This document shows positions 18,625 to 28,110 of a DNA stretch of 64,000 bases, piece after piece. Source of the DNA: Methylobacterium sp. R2-1 (GTDB lineage: Bacteria; Pseudomonadota; Alphaproteobacteria; Rhizobiales; Beijerinckiaceae); the NCBI RefSeq assembly GCF_014191355.1, contig NZ_JACHWM010000001.1, positions 434,001 to 498,000 on the forward strand, written 5' to 3'. Position 1 is the first letter of the stretch; every line of letters begins with the position of its first letter. The notes below the pieces were generated by a model that searched no databases, was not told the origin of the DNA, and saw only the letters and a program-made list of their open reading frames with translations. A program made the translations under genes and the position numbers.

Positions 18625-21024
18625 ATGCCGCTTCTGTCGCGACGTTCTCAAAAGGTGCCGACCGATGCCCCGTCCGTGGAGGACGGAGCGGAAGCGGTGG
18701 TGCGCCGGTTCGACTCGCCCCCGCGGGGGCCGGGGTGGATCGGAGCGGCCGTGGTGCTCACGGCGCTGATCTCCGCCTCGGTCACCTTCCTCATCCTGGC
18801 GGGCATCATCCAGATCACGCGGACGCCGACCACAGGCGTCGCGCTTCTCTCGGTCAATGCGGCTCTGGTCCTCGCCCTCGTGGTGGTGATCGCCTGGGAG
18901 GCGCGCGTCTTCCTGCATGCCCGCCGCACCCACGCCTCGGTGGCGCGGCTGCACACCCGCATCGTCGGCCTGTTCAGCCTGATCGCGATCCTGCCGACGA
19001 TCCTGCTCGCCATCGTCGCCTCGGTGACGATCGATGTCGGCCTGTCGCTGGGATTCACCGACCGGGTCCGCGACGTGGTGCTGAAATCCGTGCAGGTCGC
19101 GGACGCCTACCAGGAGAACCACTGCCAGTCGCTCGCGCGCGAGATCCGCATTTTCGCCGACGACCTAACCCGCGCACGGCCGAACTTCGACGTGAACCGC
19201 GATTGGTTCGAGAACTTCATGACGACCCGCGCGCAGGCGCTCGGCCTGCCGATCGTCAAGATCATGCGCGGGCCGAACGAGGTGGTGGCGCGCGCCAACA
19301 TCGACGTGCTCAAGCAGACGCGGCTGCCCTCGGCGGCGGCCTTCGAGGATGCGGCGAAGTCGAGCGATCCGATCTGCCTGCTGCCGAACGAGGGCCGGGT
19401 CTTCGCCGCGCTGATGCGGATGCCGGCCTACGACAACGCCGTGCTGCTGGTGCAGCGCGAGGTGAGCCAGCTCGCCATCGACTTCCCCGGCGTCGCCCGC
19501 GCGGCGGCGGCCGAGTACCTGACCTACGACGAGCTGCGCCGCTATGTGCAGATCGCCTTCGCCTCGGTCTTCATCCTGATCGCGCTGATCACGCTGCTCT
19601 CGGCGGTCTGGTTCGGGCTGAACTTCGCCAACCGCTTCGTCGCCCCGATCCGCCGGCTCATCAACGCCGCCGACGAGGTCGCCGCCGGCAACTTTTACGC
19701 CCGCGTGCCGGCCCGCAAGTCGGATGGTGACCTCGCCCATCTCGGCGAGAGCTTCAACACGATGACGCAGGAGTTGCGCCGCCAGCACGACGGATTGCGG
19801 GCGGCCAGCGAACTGATCGACCGCCGTCGCCGCTTCACCGAGGCCGTCCTCTCGGGTGTGTCGCCTGGCGTGCTCGGCGTCGATGCCGACGGGGTCATCA
19901 CCATCGCCAATCCGGGCGCGGAGCGCACTCTCGGGCTCACGGCCAAGGAGCTGGTCGGCCAGCCCCTGACGAGCGTCGTACCGGAGATCGCCGCCTTGTT
20001 CCCCGAGGCCGAGGGTCGACAGCGCGCCCTGCAGCAGCAGATCCAGCTCGTGCGCGGCGGGCGAGAGCGTACCATCGCCGTGCGGGTCACCAGCGAGCAG
20101 GCGCAGGGCGAGGCGCGGGGTTACGTGGTGACGCTCGATGACATCACCGATCTGGTTACGGCGCAGCGCACCTCCGCCTGGGCCGACGTGGCCCGCCGCA
20201 TCGCCCACGAGATCAAGAATCCGCTGACTCCGATCCAGCTCTCGGCCGAGCGTATCCGCCGCAAGTACGGAAAAGTGATCACCACCGATAAGGAGGTGTT
20301 CGAGCAGTGCACCGCCACGATCGTGCGCCAAGTGGACGAGATCAAGCGGATGGTGGACGAGTTCTCCTCCTTCGCCCGGATGCCCAAACCGGCCATCACG
20401 CAGCAGGATCTTGCCGAGATCGCGCGTCAGAACCTGTTCATGCTGCGCATGGCCCATCCGGACTTGGATTTCCCCTTCGAGACGGTCGGCGCAGACGAGA
20501 AAGGACGCGTCATCGCGGCTTTCGACGTGCGGCTGTTCTCTCAGGCGCTCACGAACATTCTCAAGAACGCTGTCGAGGCGGTTCAGGCCGTGCCCGAGGC
20601 AGTGCTGACGGCGGACGGAGGACAGGGCCGGGTCGCGCTCAAGCTGGTCGTCGAGGATGCCTTCGTGGTGATCGAAGTCACCGACAACGGAAAAGGCTTT
20701 CCGGCAGAGGGGCGCCAGCGCCTGCTCGAACCCTATATGACGACCCGCGAGGGCGGGACCGGCCTCGGACTCGCGATCGTCTCCAAGGTGCTCGAGGAGC
20801 ATGGCGGGGGGATCGAGCTGAACGACAACCCGGAGGGGCGCGGCGGCCAAGTCCGCATGCGGCTGCCGCGGGAAGTCGGGCGGCAGGACGGACAGAATTC
20901 CGGGACCGGCGCGGGAGGGGAGCGGGGTCGCTCCGCGGCGCCGGACGCGCGTGACGGGACAAAGATGGACAAGAACACGGAGGACGCCATGGAAGCGCGA
21001 CGCGTCGCGGAGATGCAGCCATGA
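18625..21024 (+). CDS. ntrY: Membrane sensor histidine kinase NtrY
   Basis: A 799-residue kinase paired with NtrX, linked in alphaproteobacteria to nitrogen, redox and cell-envelope responses. Predicted membrane helices lie near residues 39-62, 72-94, 112-136 and 306-332, with a periplasmic domain of about 170 residues before the last one. A HAMP region (about 335-390), a PAS domain (about 405-505) and the kinase follow; the phospho-accepting histidine is H528 in [20 protein letters not shown], and the ATP-binding segments are ILKNAVEAV, DNGKGFPAEG and [13 protein letters not shown]. The C-terminal tail beyond the kinase is hydrophilic and low-complexity. It overlaps ntrX by the ATGA arrangement. 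Confidence 0.96.
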   Translation: MPLLSRRSQKVPTDAPSVEDGAEAVVRRFDSPPRGPGWIGAAVVLTALISASVTFLILAGIIQITRTPTTGVALLSVNAALVLALVVVIAWEARVFLHARRTHASVARLHTRIVGLFSLIAILPTILLAIVASVTIDVGLSLGFTDRVRDVVLKSVQVADAYQENHCQSLAREIRIFADDLTRARPNFDVNRDWFENFMTTRAQALGLPIVKIMRGPNEVVARANIDVLKQTRLPSAAAFEDAAKSSDPICLLPNEGRVFAALMRMPAYDNAVLLVQREVSQLAIDFPGVARAAAAEYLTYDELRRYVQIAFASVFILIALITLLSAVWFGLNFANRFVAPIRRLINAADEVAAGNFYARVPARKSDGDLAHLGESFNTMTQELRRQHDGLRAASELIDRRRRFTEAVLSGVSPGVLGVDADGVITIANPGAERTLGLTAKELVGQPLTSVVPEIAALFPEAEGRQRALQQQIQLVRGGRERTIAVRVTSEQAQGEARGYVVTLDDITDLVTAQRTSAWADVARRIAHEIKNPLTPIQLSAERIRRKYGKVITTDKEVFEQCTATIVRQVDEIKRMVDEFSSFARMPKPAITQQDLAEIARQNLFMLRMAHPDLDFPFETVGADEKGRVIAAFDVRLFSQALTNILKNAVEAVQAVPEAVLTADGGQGRVALKLVVEDAFVVIEVTDNGKGFPAEGRQRLLEPYMTTREGGTGLGLAIVSKVLEEHGGGIELNDNPEGRGGQVRMRLPREVGRQDGQNSGTGAGGERGRSAAPDARDGTKMDKNTEDAMEARRVAEMQP

Positions 21025-22391
21025 GCGCCGACATTCTGATCGTCGACGACGAGGCCGACATCCGCGATCTCGTCGCGGGCATCCTGGACGACGAGGGGCA
21101 CCGAACCCGCACGGCGGCGGGCTCCGACGAGGCGCTGGCGGCGATCGAGTCGCGCCGGCCCCACCTCGTCTTCCTCGACATCTGGCTCCAGGGGTCACGC
21201 CTCGACGGGTTGCAGGTGCTCGACCTGATCAAGGCGGGCCATCCCGACCTGCCGGTGGTGATGATCTCGGGCCACGGCAACATCGAGACTGCAGTCGCGG
21301 CGATCAAATCGGGCGCCTACGACTTCATCGAGAAGCCGTTCAAGGCCGACCGCCTGATCCTCGTGGCCGAGCGAGCACTTGAAGCCTCGCGCCTTAAGCG
21401 CGAGGTGCGCGACCTCAAGGTCCGCTCAGGGCAGGCGAGCCGCATCGTCGGCGCCTCGGTGGCGGTCAACCAGTTGCGCCAGACCATCGAGCGCGTGGCG
21501 CCGACCAATGCCCGCGTGATGATCTCGGGCGCGCCGGGCGCCGGCAAGGAACTCTCGGCGCGCACCCTGCACGCCGCCTCCTCGCGGGCGAGCGGTCCCT
21601 TCGTCGTCATCAACGCGGCCACCATCACGCCCGAGACGATGGAGGCCGAGCTGTTCGGCGTCGAGGGCGGCGAGGGCCGGGTGCGGCGCGTCGGCGCCCT
21701 GGAGGAGGCCCATGGCGGCTCCCTCTACATCGACGAAGTCGCCGATATGCCGAAAGAAACGCAGAGCCGGATCCTGCGCGTCCTGGTCGATCAGAACTTC
21801 CAGCGCGTCGGCGGCACCGCACGGGTGCATGTGGACGTGCGCATCATCTCGTCGTCCTCGCGAGACTTGACGGAAGAAATCGCAGCGGGCCGCTTCCGCG
21901 AGGATCTGTTCCACCGTCTTTCGGTGGTGCCGATCCGGATTCCCTCGCTCGCCGAGCGGCGCGAGGACGTGCCGGAGCTGATCACCTTCTTCATGGAGCA
22001 GATCTCGGCCGCCACCGGCCTGCCGCGGCGGCGCATCGCCGAGGACGCGATGGCGGTGCTGCAGTCCCACGACTGGCCCGGCAACGTGCGTCAGCTGCGC
22101 AACAACGTCGAGCGGCTGATGATCCTGACCCAGAGCGATCCGGAGCAGGAGGTCACGTCCGAGATGCTGCCGACCGAGATCGGCGCGCTGGTGCCGACGA
22201 CGCCGACGGGCGCGGGCGGCGAGAAGCTGATGAGCCTCGCGCTGCGCGAGGCCCGCGAGATCTTCGAGCGGGAATACCTCATCGCGCAGATCGCGCGCTT
22301 CTCCGGCAACATCTCCCGCACCGCCGAATTCATCGGCATGGAGCGCTCGGCCCTGCACCGGAAGCTGAAGTCTCTCGGCATCGGCCCGTGA
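21021..22391 (+). CDS. ntrX: Response regulator NtrX
   Basis: A 456-residue NtrC-family regulator and partner of NtrY. The receiver domain has the phosphorylated D53 in LVFLDIWLQGS. The AAA+ domain has Walker A GAPGAGKE at 170-177 and the GGSLYIDEVADM segment. Where NtrC has [13 protein letters not shown], this protein reads ELFGVEGGEGRVRRVGALEE, so the sigma-54-contacting GAFTGA loop is absent. That suggests it does not activate sigma-54 promoters and may act with the main sigma factor. The C-terminal Fis-like helix-turn-helix (GNISRTAEFIGMERSALHRK) is intact. hfq follows after 227 bases that should hold its own promoter. Confidence 0.96.
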   Translation: MSADILIVDDEADIRDLVAGILDDEGHRTRTAAGSDEALAAIESRRPHLVFLDIWLQGSRLDGLQVLDLIKAGHPDLPVVMISGHGNIETAVAAIKSGAYDFIEKPFKADRLILVAERALEASRLKREVRDLKVRSGQASRIVGASVAVNQLRQTIERVAPTNARVMISGAPGAGKELSARTLHAASSRASGPFVVINAATITPETMEAELFGVEGGEGRVRRVGALEEAHGGSLYIDEVADMPKETQSRILRVLVDQNFQRVGGTARVHVDVRIISSSSRDLTEEIAAGRFREDLFHRLSVVPIRIPSLAERREDVPELITFFMEQISAATGLPRRRIAEDAMAVLQSHDWPGNVRQLRNNVERLMILTQSDPEQEVTSEMLPTEIGALVPTTPTGAGGEKLMSLALREAREIFEREYLIAQIARFSGNISRTAEFIGMERSALHRKLKSLGIGP

Positions 22392-22618
22392 CGCGGGCCG
22401 CCGCCGGTTCACGCGGAAGAATCGGCGGCGGGTGCGGTTGCAAGGGGTGGATATTGACGCTCTGCGCCGCGGGGGACCTCTTGCATCGCGGCAAGCTTCG
22501 CCCTGTAATGGAAACGCCCGGCAGAGCGGTCCCAACACGAGAGAGTCGCCTGTCCGCGACTCAAGGCACGGGACCCCATTGAGCCGTGGTTGCGGTCTCG
22601 AAACAAGGATAACAAGAA

Positions 22619-22873
22619 ATGGCGGGCGAGCGCGCTCAGAACCTCCAGGACACGTTCCTGAACCATGTCCGCAAAAACAAGATCCCGCTGACGATCTTCC
22701 TCGTCAATGGTGTCAAGCTTCAAGGTGTCGTGACCTGGTTCGACAACTTCTGCGTCCTGCTCCGGCGCGACGGGCACTCGCAGCTCGTCTACAAGCACGC
22801 GATCTCGACGATCATGCCCGGCCATCCGGTGCAACTGTTCGAGCCGGACGAGACGGCGCCCGAGAAGGCCTGA
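22619..22873 (+). CDS. hfq: RNA chaperone Hfq
   Basis: An 84-residue Sm-like protein forming a hexameric ring that pairs small RNAs with mRNAs. The Sm1 motif begins [20 protein letters not shown] and continues [19 protein letters not shown]; the Sm2 motif reads [16 protein letters not shown]. It has no long acidic or basic C-terminal extension, as usual in alphaproteobacteria. An AAGGATAA sequence precedes the ATG. It lies between ntrX and hflX, the standard order of this backbone. Confidence 0.98.
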   Translation: MAGERAQNLQDTFLNHVRKNKIPLTIFLVNGVKLQGVVTWFDNFCVLLRRDGHSQLVYKHAISTIMPGHPVQLFEPDETAPEKA

Positions 22874-22980
22874 TCGTCTTCTGTTTCTGAAGCGCTCTCC
22901 CGCGCCGGACCTGCCTCCAATTGGGGCCAGAGCGTTTGGCGCGACGATTTCCGTCATTTGCGGGAGCCGGTGGATGCAAA

Positions 22981-23028
22981 ATGGCGTCATCGTTCCGACA
23001 TAAGGGAGCGATGACACGGAGACGCCAT
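22981..23028 (+). promoter_or_regulatory. Stem-loop covering the hflX ribosome-binding site and start codon
   Basis: ATGGCGTC (22981-22988) is perfectly complementary to GACGCCAT (23021-23028), which contains part of the hflX Shine-Dalgarno region and the A and T of its start codon. Inside it GTCATCGTTCC (22986-22996) pairs with GGAGCGATGAC (23005-23015) with one G-U pair. The two helices share three bases, so either form could exist. The layout would permit translational control of hflX. Confidence 0.4.
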
Positions 23029-24442
23029 GACTGAAATCCTTCCGCCCGGCGAAGCCCGCCTGCAGGCGAAGGCCGCCCCCGAGGGCGAGATCGCTGCCGC
23101 GACCCGCACGCTGGTGCTCGGCCCCTACCTCACCCGCGCCGCCCAGCGTCCTACACCCGGGCAGACGGAGACCGTGCGCTCCGACGAGGCGCGGCTCGAC
23201 GAGGCGGTGGGCTTGGCGGCTGCGATCGACCTCGACGTGGCCCAGGCGATCTCGGTGCATCTCCAGCGCCCGCGCCCCTCGACCTATCTCGGCAAGGGCC
23301 GGGTGGAGGAGATCGCGGGGCTCATCAAGGCTGAGGAGCTCGGCCTCGTGGTGATGGATTGCGCCCTTTCACCGGTGCAGCAGCGCAACCTCGAAAAGGC
23401 CTGGGGCGCCAAGGTCATCGACCGGACCGGCCTGATCCTTGAGATCTTCGGGCGGCGCGCTTCGACCCGTGAGGGCACGCTTCAGGTCGAGCACGCCCAT
23501 CTCGCGTATCAGAAATCCCGCCTCGTGCGGTCCTGGACCCACCTGGAGCGGCAGCGCGGCGGCTTCGGCTTCCTCGGCGGCCCCGGTGAGACCCAGATCG
23601 AGGCCGACCGCCGGATGATCCAGGAGCGGATGACCCGGATCGAGCGCGATCTCGAAGCCGTGACGCGCACCCGCGGCCTTCATCGCAAGAGCCGCGCGCG
23701 GGTGCCTTATCCGATCGTCGCGCTCGTCGGCTACACCAATGCCGGCAAGTCGACCCTGTTCAACGCCCTGACCAAGGCCGAGGTACGGGCCCAGGATATG
23801 CTGTTCGCGACCCTCGACCCGACGGCGCGGGCCACCAAGCTGCCGCACGGCGAGACGGTGATCCTGTCGGATACGGTGGGATTCATCTCGGACCTGCCGA
23901 CTTCGCTGATCGCCGCCTTCCGCGCCACGCTGGAGGACGTGATCGAGGCCGACATCTTGCTCCACGTGCGCGACGTCTCGCATGGCGACACCCAGGCGCA
24001 GGCGGAGGATGTCGAGGGCGTGCTGCGCGAACTCGGGATCAAGCCGGACGCCGAGCGGATCATCGAGGTCTGGAACAAGGCTGACCTTCTGGACGAGGGA
24101 GAGCGGACGCGGCTGGTGAACCTCAGCGCCGCCCATCGCGGCGCCGGAGCGGCGCCGATCCTTGTCTCGGCCCTGACAGGGGAGGGGCTGACGGCGCTGA
24201 CCGAGCGGATCGAGGGTCAGGTGGCGCGAGCACGCTCGACCTTTGCTGTGACGCTTCCGCCGGAAGACGGTGCCGCCCTCAACTGGCTCTACGAGAACGC
24301 CGAGGTGCTCGACCGGCAGGCCGAGACCGGCGGTGCGATCGCACTCACCATCCGCATCGCGCCGGAGAAGGAGCCGCGCTTCCTCAACCGGTTCGAGGCG
24401 GCCCAGCGCATCGGCGGCCCGGAGGGCTTGCCGGCCGCGTAG
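23027..24442 (+). CDS. hflX: Ribosome-associated GTPase HflX
   Basis: A 471-residue GTPase that splits stalled or heat-damaged ribosomes. The N-terminal HflX domain ends in the glycine-rich segment [14 protein letters not shown] (177-190), followed by a coiled linker. The G domain has G1 GYTNAGKST at 235-243, G3 [10 protein letters not shown] and G4 NKAD. It follows hfq by about 150 bases. A start at ATG 23027 preceded by GGAG is good; the same bases form part of a hairpin. Downstream come a repeat element and a strong bidirectional terminator before the convergent SulP gene. Confidence 0.97.
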   Translation: MTEILPPGEARLQAKAAPEGEIAAATRTLVLGPYLTRAAQRPTPGQTETVRSDEARLDEAVGLAAAIDLDVAQAISVHLQRPRPSTYLGKGRVEEIAGLIKAEELGLVVMDCALSPVQQRNLEKAWGAKVIDRTGLILEIFGRRASTREGTLQVEHAHLAYQKSRLVRSWTHLERQRGGFGFLGGPGETQIEADRRMIQERMTRIERDLEAVTRTRGLHRKSRARVPYPIVALVGYTNAGKSTLFNALTKAEVRAQDMLFATLDPTARATKLPHGETVILSDTVGFISDLPTSLIAAFRATLEDVIEADILLHVRDVSHGDTQAQAEDVEGVLRELGIKPDAERIIEVWNKADLLDEGERTRLVNLSAAHRGAGAAPILVSALTGEGLTALTERIEGQVARARSTFAVTLPPEDGAALNWLYENAEVLDRQAETGGAIALTIRIAPEKEPRFLNRFEAAQRIGGPEGLPAA

Positions 24443-24488
24443 GGGTCTCGGATCGTTTCCGGTTGGTCTCTTCGTTACCGCCTTCCCC

Positions 24489-24629
24489 GTCATCCCGCGG
24501 CCGCGCAGCGGAACCCGGGATCCATCCGTGATGCGGCGCCGAAGCCGGGTGTCGAGGCCAGCCATGGATTGCACGCCTCCGGCGCGCCCCTTCGGGTCCG
24601 GGTTCGCTTATCAGCGCCCCGGAATGACG
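24489..24629. repeat. Intergenic repeat family A, copy 2
   Basis: A 141-base element, collinear and gap-free with the copy at 16561-16701. Left end GTCATCCCGCGG and right end CCCCGGAATGACG are roughly inverted, and the centre is rich in short palindromes. It lies in the untranslated region after hflX, 46 bases past its stop. Confidence 0.85.
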
Positions 24630-24698
24630 GAGATGGGGGCTGAATACTCGCTCATCCTCGGACGCTGCGAAGCGCGAGGATTTCGTGATGGTCAAAGG

Positions 24699-24737
24699 AA
24701 AAGGGCCGGTGCCGCGATCTGCGGCACCGGCCCTTTT
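24699..24737. terminator. Bidirectional terminator between hflX and the SulP gene
   Basis: A perfect 17-base stem AAAAGGGCCGGTGCCGC / GCGGCACCGGCCCTTTT with a 5-base loop (GATCT). The stem ends in A4/T4, so it gives a T run on either strand. It separates the convergent hflX and SulP genes and can end both transcripts. Confidence 0.9.
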
Positions 24738-24757
24738 CATGTCTCCGCTCCTCCAAG

Positions 24758-26326
24758 TCAGTCCTTCGGCGCGGCGTGGGCGACCATGGCGAGGCTGTGG
24801 TGGAGGCCGCTCGCGCCGCCGCCGACGATCTCGATGCGGGCGCCGGACTTCGCCCGCCGCGTCGCCCATTCCCGGATCATCTCCAGGCAGGTGTGGTCGA
24901 CGTGGCGCAGTTCCTCCGCTTCGAGGCGGACCGGGGTGCCCTCCGGCGTGCGCTCCAGCGCCGCGTTGAGGTGCGGCAGTTGCAGGAAGGTTGCCGAGCC
25001 CGACAGCTTCAGCTCCGGCACTGCCTGGACGGCGCCGGCCTGCACCGTCTGCGCCGCGCCGCCCTCGATCTTGAGCGGACCCCGAATGTAGTGCGGGATC
25101 ACCTGGGCGAGGCTGAGCGCGAGGCCCGTGAGCACACCGGTCAGGAGGTCGGTGGCGACGACCATCACCATCGTGGCAAGCCAGATCGCGGCGGTGGGCA
25201 GGCCGTAGCGCTCGTGCAGGTGGAAGACGTGGGCGGGGCTGACGAGGCGCCAGCCCGTCACCACGAGGATGCCGGCCAACGAGGCGGTCGGCACCACCTT
25301 CAGCACCATTGGCAGGACCAGCAGGAAGGCGAGGATCCAGCTGCCGTGCAGGATCGTGGAGGCCCGCGACACCGCACCCGCCTGGACGTTGGCGGAGGAG
25401 CGCACGATCACGCCGGTCATCGGCAGGCCGCCGGCCAGGCCGCACAGGATGTTGCCGACGCCCTGCGCACCGAGTTCGCGGTTGTACTGCGTGCGCGGGC
25501 CGTCATGCATCCGGTCCACCGCCGCAGCCGAGAGAAGGCTCTCCGCGCTGGCGATCACCGCGAGGGTGATCGCCATCAGGATCATCGCCGGCTCGGTCAG
25601 TCGGCTCCAATCGCCCGCGCCGGGCAGGGCAACGGCCGAGAGGATGTTCTCCGGCACCTCGACGCGCTTGACCGCCATGTCGCCGACGACAGCCACGAGG
25701 GTGCCCGCCACGACGCCGACCAGGGCGCCCGGGATCAGCTTGAGCTTGAGCTGACGGATCTTCTCCCAGCCCAGCATCGCGACGATCGTGACGAGGCCGA
25801 CGGTCACGGCCCCGGGGCGGTTGCCGTCAGGGCTGGAGACGAAGTTGAAGAAGGCCCCCGGAATGGCGACGAGGTTGTCGAGGCCGCTGGCCTTGGGCAG
25901 CGCGTCGGTCAGCACGTGGATCTGCGCCAGCACGATCAGGATGCCGATGCCGGCGAGCATTCCGTGAACCACCGCCGGCGAGATGGCCCGGAACCAGCCG
26001 CCGACCCGCAGCGCCCCGGCCAGGAGCTGAATGGCGCCGGCCGCGACAAGGACCGGTCCGAGAGCGTCGATGCCGTGCTCGCGCACGAACTCGAAGACGA
26101 TGACGGCGAGACCGGCGGCCGGACCGCTGACCTGAAGCGGCGAACCGGCGAGAAAACCGACGATGATGCCGCCGATCACGCCGGTGATGAGGCCGCGTTC
26201 GGCCGGCACGCCGGACGCGATGGCGATCCCCATGCAGAGCGGCATCGCCACGAGGAATACGACGAAGGAGGCCGGGAGATCCCGGCCGAGGGATGATGGC
26301 ATCAGCCTGGCAAGGGAGCCGAGCAT
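24758..26326 (-). CDS. SulP/SLC26-family anion transporter, probable bicarbonate uptake
   Basis: A 522-residue inner-membrane transporter. About 12-14 hydrophobic helices fill residues 15-420, with family segments FLVAMPLCMGIAIASGVPAE, GSPLQVSGPAAGL and AELGAQG-like NRELGAQGVGNILCG. Residues about 435-520 are a STAS domain. SulP proteins carry sulfate, bicarbonate or other anions. The gene is nine bases downstream of a beta-carbonic anhydrase in the same operon, which favours bicarbonate; in a methylotroph this would feed CO2/HCO3- into carboxylation steps. Substrate remains inferred from context. Confidence 0.9.
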   Translation of the reverse strand: MLGSLARLMPSSLGRDLPASFVVFLVAMPLCMGIAIASGVPAERGLITGVIGGIIVGFLAGSPLQVSGPAAGLAVIVFEFVREHGIDALGPVLVAAGAIQLLAGALRVGGWFRAISPAVVHGMLAGIGILIVLAQIHVLTDALPKASGLDNLVAIPGAFFNFVSSPDGNRPGAVTVGLVTIVAMLGWEKIRQLKLKLIPGALVGVVAGTLVAVVGDMAVKRVEVPENILSAVALPGAGDWSRLTEPAMILMAITLAVIASAESLLSAAAVDRMHDGPRTQYNRELGAQGVGNILCGLAGGLPMTGVIVRSSANVQAGAVSRASTILHGSWILAFLLVLPMVLKVVPTASLAGILVVTGWRLVSPAHVFHLHERYGLPTAAIWLATMVMVVATDLLTGVLTGLALSLAQVIPHYIRGPLKIEGGAAQTVQAGAVQAVPELKLSGSATFLQLPHLNAALERTPEGTPVRLEAEELRHVDHTCLEMIREWATRRAKSGARIEIVGGGASGLHHSLAMVAHAAPKD

Positions 26327-26335
26327 AGCAAACTC

Positions 26336-27043
26336 CTACTCCGCCGCGATGGCATGGGGCCCGGCGAATTCCGGGGTGGCGATCCGGGCCGCCGAAGCCT
26401 GAGCGACGGGGACACTCGCGGCTTCGTCGATGGGGACGAAGCGCCCGCGCTCGCCGCAATAGGCGAGCACCTGGCCGCTCTCTATTTCGAAGAACCAGCC
26501 ATGAAGGCGCAGCTTGCCGCGGGCCAGCGCCGCCGCCACGCTCGGGTGGGTGCGCAGGTTGTTGAGCTGCACCACGACGTTCTCGAGTGCGAGGGCGCGG
26601 TGGCGCTCCTTCGGGTCCATGCCCTCGGGATAGGCTTCACAGACGATCTGGTTCGCCGCATGGCTGTGGCGGAGCCAAGCCGCCACGTTTGGCATGTTGC
26701 CCAAGGCCTCGGGGTTCATGAGGCCCTTCATGGCGCCGCAATCGGAATGGCCGCAGATCACGATGTCCCGCACGCCGAGTGCGACGACCGCATATTCGAT
26801 CGCGGAGGAGACGCCGCCGTTCTGCTGCGAGAAGGGCGGCACGATGTTACCGGCGTTGCGGCACACGAAGAGGTCGCCCGGACCGGATTGCGTGATGTGC
26901 TCGGGCGAGACACGGGAATCGGCGCAGGCGATGATGAGTGCCTGCGGCTGCTGACCGTCGCGGACCAGTTGCTGATACATCTGCTGCTGGCCTGGGAAGA
27001 CCGTTCCCCGGAAGTTCGAAAGACCTTGAATGATGCCGTCCAC
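26336..27043 (-). CDS. Beta-class carbonic anhydrase
   Basis: About 235 residues interconverting CO2 and bicarbonate. The zinc ligands are C40, H99 and C102 and the catalytic dyad is D42/R44, seen in IIACADSRVSPE and ICGHSDCGAM. I start at GTG 27043, giving VDGIIQGLSNFRGTVFP as in the family and preceded by GGAGAGCGAGG; the open frame upstream to 27229 adds residues unlike the family. It is the first gene of a two-gene operon with a SulP transporter. About 300 bases without a gene lie upstream, containing the presumed promoter and nothing else I recognise. Confidence 0.95.
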   Translation of the reverse strand: MDGIIQGLSNFRGTVFPGQQQMYQQLVRDGQQPQALIIACADSRVSPEHITQSGPGDLFVCRNAGNIVPPFSQQNGGVSSAIEYAVVALGVRDIVICGHSDCGAMKGLMNPEALGNMPNVAAWLRHSHAANQIVCEAYPEGMDPKERHRALALENVVVQLNNLRTHPSVAAALARGKLRLHGWFFEIESGQVLAYCGERGRFVPIDEAASVPVAQASAARIATPEFAGPHAIAAE

Positions 27044-27342
27044 GGCAAACCTCGCTCTCCGTCGCCACGCGTGAGCAGCCGCGTCGGGACGTGTGAAATG
27101 CTGGCTGGATGACAGACGGTGATCCGCCTGCCGGGTCGCGAAGTCCGAGGCGACCGGACGCGGCGAAGCCATTGCCCGTGTCGGGCACAAGACCGCCCGC
27201 GCCGCGGCGAGAACCGCGACGGCGTACAAGCCGGTCCGTTGTCGTCCGGAGTGTTCGGCCGCCCCGAAGCAGAGCGACCGACGATGGATGCGGGGAAGTG
27301 GCCGGCGGCGCGGGCTGAGAGGCGTCGCCGGCCGGGCTCTGC

Positions 27343-27657
27343 CTACCGCGCCCGGCGGCGTGGCTCGGTGCCGGCGGACCAGTGCGGCTCGACCGAACCT
27401 CGGCGAACGGCTGTGCGGGCGACGCCACCCTTGGCACCAGCATTCTCGCTGAGCATCGGTGCGCCGAGGATCTGGCCCGTCCCCATCCGCTGCGAATGGA
27501 CCGAGCGGGGGTCGTGATAGGGATCGTCCACGTAGCTGCTCATGAAGGCGCCGCCCGCTTGCTGGCGGCTACCGCTGCCGCCGTCCTGTGCTTGAGCCGC
27601 GATCGGCAGCGCAACGGTCATCGCCGCCAGGAAACCAACCATCATCATGCGTTTCAC
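27343..27657 (-). CDS. Small secreted protein of unknown function
   Basis: A 104-residue protein with a clear signal peptide (GTG start, then KRMMMVGFLAAMTVALPIAA, likely cleaved after AQA). The mature part is Ser/Gly/Arg-rich with no recognised domain; SSYVDDPYHDPRSVHSQRM is its most distinctive stretch. AGAGGA eight bases before the GTG supports the start. It stands alone between the carbonic anhydrase operon and an AT-rich region, and may be a genus-specific exported protein. The basic end (EPRRRAR) is unusual for a mature periplasmic protein. Confidence 0.65.
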   Translation of the reverse strand: MKRMMMVGFLAAMTVALPIAAQAQDGGSGSRQQAGGAFMSSYVDDPYHDPRSVHSQRMGTGQILGAPMLSENAGAKGGVARTAVRRGSVEPHWSAGTEPRRRAR

Positions 27658-28110
27658 GTCGAAATCCTCTTATAATCCCTGAGTCGCGAACTTTTTTGTC
27701 TTATTTCTTGCTGCACAGAGACAGTAATTCCGAGATTTATATTTTGGAAGTGCGTTTTATCACTGAAATATACATAAAATTTAATCCCGGTCAGGCGCCA
27801 GCTTAGTGCGCAAGTGCACCTCGCATTCATGAATTCCATGTGGGTAGAGGATGAAAATCGAACTTGTTCCGTCGTGATTTAATCCGTCTACGCGACAACA
27901 AAGCGTACTCTCGTCTTGTCGTCGCAAGATGCAGCGGATGCTCGCGGTGCTGGAGAGAGGCTGTGTGCCCGGCGCGATCGATCCCGGTCTGACCGAGCGG
28001 CGTCAGAGTTTGACAGCCGGATGCGCAGCGAAGAGCGCGACGAGCATCCGGCGCGCCTGAAGGACAGAGGAAATCAGACTTCGCAAGCGATAGATTGGTA
28101 AGTAATAATG
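27658..28110. other. AT-rich gene-free region
   Basis: About 450 bases. The part from 27680 to 27800 and that around 28090-28130 are strikingly rich in A and T compared with everything around them. It must contain the promoter of the small secreted protein. Only short open frames are present and none looks coding. Such AT-rich DNA is the kind bound by MucR-type proteins, and it may mark an old junction of transferred DNA. I find no repeat or structured RNA here. Confidence 0.5.

Noticed and set aside
19165..21198. A 677-residue open frame on the minus strand opposite ntrY
   Set aside because: Antisense shadow of ntrY; no family motif and composition typical of such shadows.
27916..28101. A 61-residue open frame in the AT-rich region
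   Set aside because: No ribosome binding site, no domain, and highly charged shadow-like composition.
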